DNA of 18,553 bases from JAVBQU01 sp031548675 (GTDB lineage Bacteria; Bacteroidota; Bacteroidia; Bacteroidales; P3), in the NCBI GenBank assembly GCA_031548675.1, contig JAVBQU010000084.1:1-18553 (forward strand), read 5' to 3'. Within the stretch, counting starts at the first letter, position 1. Each line of letters opens with the position of its first letter. The notes under the pieces are model-generated. The model worked only from the letters and a program-made list of their open reading frames with translations. It had not been told where the DNA came from and searched no databases. Made by a program: the position numbers and the translations under genes. Of this stretch, positions 15,283-18,553 are shown in pieces.

Positions 15283-15303
15283 AAATAAATCAAATTAACA
15301 TAT

Positions 15304-17019
15304 ATGGAACTTAGCGAACAGGAAATTGTAAGAAGAAATTCGCTGGCAGAATTACAATCTTTAGGAATAAACCCCTACCCTGCCGATTTATACGAAGTAA
15401 ATGCTACTTCGCAAGAGATTCACGAAAATTACCCGAAAGACCATACGCTTTATCAGGAAGTGAGCATTGCCGGACGCATTATGAGCCGCCGGATTATGGG
15501 TGCAGCCTCGTTTATTGAATTACAAGACAGCGTAGGACGAATTCAATTGTATGTAAAACGTGATGATATCTGCCCGGGTGAAGATAAAACTTTATACAAT
15601 ACGGTTGCTAAACGTTTGACTGATATTGGCGATTTTATCGGAGTAAAGGGTTTTGTATTCATTACCCAAATGGGAGAAATCAGTATTCATGTAAAAGAAT
15701 TTAAGATACTGAGTAAATCCTTGCGTCCGCTTCCTATTGTAAAATACAAAGACGGCGTGGCTTACGATGCTTTTGAAGACCCCGAACAACGTTACCGCCA
15801 GCGTTATGTAGATTTGGTGGTTAACGAGGGTGTTAAAGATATTTTTGTGAAACGGACAAAGATTTTCAATTCCATGCGTAATTTCTTTAACGAAAGAGGA
15901 TATTTGGAAGTAGATACGCCTGTTTTACAAAGTATTCCCGGCGGAGCTGCTGCCCGTCCGTTTATTACGCACCACAATGCTTTAGATATTCCCTTATACT
16001 TACGTATTGCCAACGAGCTTTATTTAAAACGTTTGATTGTAGGTGGATTTGAGGGTGTTTATGAATTTTCGCGTAATTTCCGCAACGAAGGTATGGATAG
16101 AACCCATAACCCTGAATTTACTGCAATGGAAATCTATGTTGCCTATAAAGATTATAACTGGATGATGTCGTTTACTGAGCAGATGCTAGAGCAGATTTGC
16201 TTAGATGTATTGGGAACTACTGATGTAAAAGTGGGAGAAAACACCATCAGCTTTAAAACACCTTTCCGCCGTATTTCGATGATAGATTCTATCAAAGAAC
16301 ATACCGGAATAGATATTTCAGGCATGAATGAAGCTGCTTTGCGTGAGGTTTGTCATAAACTAGGCGTCGAAGAAAACGAAACGATGGGTAAAGGCAAGCT
16401 TATCGACGAAATTTTTGGAGAAAAGTGTGAGGGAAAATGCATACAACCCACATTTATTACCGATTATCCTATCGAAATGTCGCCGTTGTGTAAGCAACAC
16501 CGTACCAACCCTGAACTTACCGAACGTTTCGAATTGATGGTAAACGGAAAAGAATTAGCCAACGCCTATTCTGAATTGAACGACCCTATCGACCAACGAG
16601 GACGTTTTGAAGAGCAGCTTAAACTTTCGCAAAAAGGCGATGATGAGGCAATGTTTATCGACAACGATTTTTTAAGGGCATTAGAATATGGAATGCCGCC
16701 TACATCAGGTATGGGAATCGGTATGGACAGATTGGTTATGCTTTTAACCGGACAAACATCTATTCAGGAAGTACTGTTTTTCCCGCAAATGCGTCCCGAA
16801 AAGAAACCCGTTGAAACTTCGGATGATGAATTTATAGCATTGGGTATTCAGAAAGAATGGGTTGCCGTTTTACGAAAATTAAATATCAATAACATTCCGG
16901 CACTAAAAGAGGCTAATGTAAATAAACTGTTTAATGACTTAAACGGTTTACGCAAGAAAAATAAATTAGACATTCCTGCGTTAAAATTGGAAGATGTACA
17001 GGCTTGGATGAATGCATAA
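15304..17019 (+). CDS. lysS: Lysyl-tRNA synthetase, class II
   Basis: 571 residues. It charges tRNA-Lys with lysine using ATP in the cytoplasm. The N-terminal OB-fold anticodon domain covers about 50-145 (VSIAGRIMSRR onward). The class II catalytic core has motif 1 around 189-208 (FFNERGYLEVDTPVL), motif 2 around 255-273 (FSRNFRNEGMDRTHNPEFT), and motif 3 at 469-480 (GMGIGMDRLVML). The lysine-binding GGAAARPF lies at 213-220. Compared with the roughly 505-residue E. coli enzyme there is an extra C-terminal segment of about 70 residues (500-571), helix-rich with WVAVLRKLNI and ending VQAWMNA. I recall similar tails in other Bacteroidota LysS. A strong promoter and a hairpin-bearing leader precede it. 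All catalytic motifs are intact. Confidence 0.98.
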   Translation: MELSEQEIVRRNSLAELQSLGINPYPADLYEVNATSQEIHENYPKDHTLYQEVSIAGRIMSRRIMGAASFIELQDSVGRIQLYVKRDDICPGEDKTLYNTVAKRLTDIGDFIGVKGFVFITQMGEISIHVKEFKILSKSLRPLPIVKYKDGVAYDAFEDPEQRYRQRYVDLVVNEGVKDIFVKRTKIFNSMRNFFNERGYLEVDTPVLQSIPGGAAARPFITHHNALDIPLYLRIANELYLKRLIVGGFEGVYEFSRNFRNEGMDRTHNPEFTAMEIYVAYKDYNWMMSFTEQMLEQICLDVLGTTDVKVGENTISFKTPFRRISMIDSIKEHTGIDISGMNEAALREVCHKLGVEENETMGKGKLIDEIFGEKCEGKCIQPTFITDYPIEMSPLCKQHRTNPELTERFELMVNGKELANAYSELNDPIDQRGRFEEQLKLSQKGDDEAMFIDNDFLRALEYGMPPTSGMGIGMDRLVMLLTGQTSIQEVLFFPQMRPEKKPVETSDDEFIALGIQKEWVAVLRKLNINNIPALKEANVNKLFNDLNGLRKKNKLDIPALKLEDVQAWMNA

Positions 17020-17032
17020 AGCCGTATTTTTG
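17004..17032 (+). promoter_or_regulatory. Possible promoter for the M23 peptidase gene
   Basis: TTG at 17004-17006 and TATTTTTG at 17025-17032 are 18 nt apart and overlap the end of lysS. A leader of about 130 nt would result. The leader contains a split inverted repeat, CCTTAC (17063-17068) and GTAAGG (17093-17098). The -33 element is only partial. Confidence 0.4.
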
Positions 17033-17168
17033 TTCATTAATATCATGATTACCATATATTTCCTTACAAGAGATTGTTAAATATGCATCACCGTAAGGAG
17101 TAAACGACAAAGCAGTCTATTAATAATCAAAAAATAATTCTGCTTGCTGTAGTCATTTTTAATCTCAT

Positions 17169-18068
17169 ATGTATATGAAAAAGTATCTATTATTCATAAG
17201 TATCCTATTTTCTTTGACCTTCTCCACCTTGGCAGGCAACACACCGCATAACAATATACCTCTGCCTGATACCCTTGTTATACAAAGAGATTCGGATGAT
17301 TTAGAGGGTTTTGATATTTTAGGAGAATGGGATGATCCCGATGATTTTGATAACTTCGATGATTTGTATTCAGAATTTAATACCAGCGTTATTCATCCTT
17401 TCAAAACCGATTTTTCGAATAAGCAGGATACTACCATCATTCCATTGCTTTGCCATCATCACAGCAGTTTCTGCTGCCCGATGACTAATTATACTACTTC
17501 TGTTTTCGGACCCCGCAGATACCGCTACCACTATGGAACGGATATTAAGCTAAACACCGGCGATACTTTGTTTGCTGCTTTCGACGGAAAGGTACGTATA
17601 GCCCAGTCGAGCAAAACTTATGGCAATACGGTTGTTATCCGCCACGAAAATGGCTTGGAAAGCTTATACGGACATGCTTCCGAACTTTTAGTAGAACCCG
17701 AAATGTATGTAAAAGCAGGAACTCCCGTTGCTTTGGGAGGCTCTACCGGACGGTCGTCGGGTCCGCACTTGCATTTTGAAATACGCTATTTAGGAGCAGC
17801 CATAAATCCCGAAACCATTATTGATTTTCCATCGGGCAGGTTGAAAAGCGATACTTTATATCTTACGCCTTCTACATTCAAATACTTGGTTGAAGCCAAA
17901 AAGCTGAAAGAACAAAAGAAAGCGCAAAAATATCATATCGTAAAACAAGGAGATACTTTGGGACATATTGCACGGAAATATAAAACATCGGTAAAAAACC
18001 TCTGTAAGCTCAATAAAATAAAACAGACTTCTACCCTACGGTTGAAACAAAAAATAAGAGTGAAATAG
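17169..18068 (+). CDS. Secreted M23 metallopeptidase with C-terminal LysM domain
   Basis: 299 residues from the ATG at 17169; the ATG at 17175 (MKKYLLF) is an equally good start. A signal peptide ends near residue 22. The next segment (about 40-70) is very acidic (DD, DDPDDFDNFDD). Residues 95-103 form an unusual Cys/His cluster, CHHHSSFCC. The peptidase domain (about 104-222) opens with TSVFGPRRYR and has the zinc ligands His121 and Asp125 (HYGTD) and His202. The catalytic residues are His169 (YGHA) and His200 in PHLHFE, all intact. A LysM domain (254-299, YHIVKQGDTLGHIA) should bind peptidoglycan. Such enzymes cleave peptide cross-links in the periplasm, often in cell separation. The gene converges on another LysM gene to its right. 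Confidence 0.94.
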   Translation: MYMKKYLLFISILFSLTFSTLAGNTPHNNIPLPDTLVIQRDSDDLEGFDILGEWDDPDDFDNFDDLYSEFNTSVIHPFKTDFSNKQDTTIIPLLCHHHSSFCCPMTNYTTSVFGPRRYRYHYGTDIKLNTGDTLFAAFDGKVRIAQSSKTYGNTVVIRHENGLESLYGHASELLVEPEMYVKAGTPVALGGSTGRSSGPHLHFEIRYLGAAINPETIIDFPSGRLKSDTLYLTPSTFKYLVEAKKLKEQKKAQKYHIVKQGDTLGHIARKYKTSVKNLCKLNKIKQTSTLRLKQKIRVK

Positions 18069-18082
18069 GGATTTAGATATTA

Positions 18083-18262
18083 GTTAACGAGTAGACAAGT
18101 TAACAAGTGACGAGTGACGGGGAAATTAATTATGAAAAGGCAAGAATGCTTAAGCCTTAAACGGTTCAACAAATCTTGAACCGTAGCGAAGCTCGACGAA
18201 GTCAAATCTGAAATTTGAAATCTGAAATTAAACTTTCAACAGTTCAACGATTCAACAAGAAT
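18083..18262. repeat. Degenerate short-word repeats between two LysM genes
   Basis: The first part (18083-18121) consists of GTTAAC/GTGAC/GAGT variants and contains AGTGACGAGT, also found at 15224-15233. The second part has a perfect inverted repeat, ACGGTTCAA (18161-18169) with TTGAACCGT (18176-18184). It also has a doubled TCTGAAATT (about 18207-18229) and several TTCAAC words between 18165 and 18257. No gene or typical terminator was seen. The 18161-18184 hairpin might terminate or stabilise the convergent transcripts. Confidence 0.55.
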
Positions 18263-18553
18263 TTATTGCAGCATAATTTTCTGTCCTACACTTACAGCAT
18301 CATCTTTACAGTTATTGAGGCGCATCAAGGCTTCTTTTCTTACGGCATAAAGCTGCGAGATATACAATAAACTTTCACCCTCTTTAACTTCATGATACAA
18401 TTGAGAAAGATTTTTATCTTTCTTTTTTTGTGTATATAAACGATCTCCTATCTGCAATACATAATTTGAAGGTAAATCGTTGTACTCCAAAATTTCATTG
18501 ATGGTAATATTATTTTTCTTGGATAAGCCGTAAAATTTTTCTCCTTTGGCTAC
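18263..18553 (-). CDS. LysM-repeat protein, C-terminal part (gene continues beyond the window)
   Basis: 97 residues are visible, and the frame stays open to the window edge, so the start is missing. The codon at 18488-18490 is an internal TTG (Leu), not the start. Two LysM domains are present. The first begins at the edge (VAKGEKFYGLSKKNNITINEI, continuing to IGDRLY). The second reads YHEVKEGESLLYISQLYAV and ends VGQKIMLQ at the C-terminus. They are joined by a Lys-rich linker. LysM domains bind N-acetylglucosamine chains of peptidoglycan. In Bacteroidota such paired C-terminal LysM domains often follow a GH73-type glucosaminidase domain, so the missing N-terminal part may be a cell-wall hydrolase. 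That is inference. It converges with the M23/LysM gene, 194 bp away. Confidence 0.85.
   Translation of the reverse strand, partial: VAKGEKFYGLSKKNNITINEILEYNDLPSNYVLQIGDRLYTQKKKDKNLSQLYHEVKEGESLLYISQLYAVRKEALMRLNNCKDDAVSVGQKIMLQ

Overview
The window looks like a chromosomal segment of a low-GC member of the Bacteroidota, probably Bacteroidales or a close relative. The evidence is the promoter style (TTTG, about 20 nt, then TAnnTTTG, best seen before the genes at 4356 and 15304), the A-rich leaders without strong Shine-Dalgarno sequences, several Bacteroidota-type secreted proteins, and the lineage's version of lysyl-tRNA synthetase with a C-terminal extension. No rRNA, tRNA, CRISPR array, transposase or integrase gene was seen.

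Region 1 (1-2500) reads as accessory. It holds three unrelated single genes on the + strand: a DUF6193-like protein, a lipoprotein of a conserved uncharacterised type, and a class I SAM methyltransferase. Hairpin-rich spacers separate them. A short motif (CTGTTAG..ATGGAA) follows the first and third genes, and at the first it forms part of a stem-loop reminiscent of an integron attC core. This is suggestive only.

Region 2 (2500-6340) is core. A DUF4136 lipoprotein gene and pfkA (ATP-dependent phosphofructokinase) run leftwards. Divergent from them, a DUF62/SAM-hydroxide-adenosyltransferase family gene with its own promoter leads into recA, 32 bp downstream. The DUF62 protein lacks two of the three polar active-site residues of the family. 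A 21-bp perfect-stem bidirectional terminator ends recA and the oppositely oriented gene.

Region 3 (6365-18553) is mostly cell envelope. It contains a secreted GH3 N-acetylglucosaminidase fused to a beta-lactamase-fold serine hydrolase (- strand) and a 467-bp AT-rich intergenic region. A 1022-residue secreted TPR protein follows, paired with a plugless outer-membrane beta-barrel, then yraN, lysS, a secreted M23/LysM peptidase, and the C-terminal end of a LysM protein running in from the right edge. The glycosidase/serine hydrolase, M23 and LysM proteins all point to peptidoglycan turnover. The TPR/barrel pair is probably an envelope assembly or transport unit of unknown function.

Intergenic spacers on the right (12.85, 15.23 and 18.1 kb) share a degenerate family of short words (GTAAC/GTGAC/GTTAC, AGTGACGAGT, ACACGTAAC), and a TTCAAC-rich block lies at 18.16-18.26 kb. 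These resemble no standard feature. I did not find a clearly new multi-gene system. The best leads are the divergent DUF62 protein next to recA, the TPR/barrel pair, and the spacer repeats.
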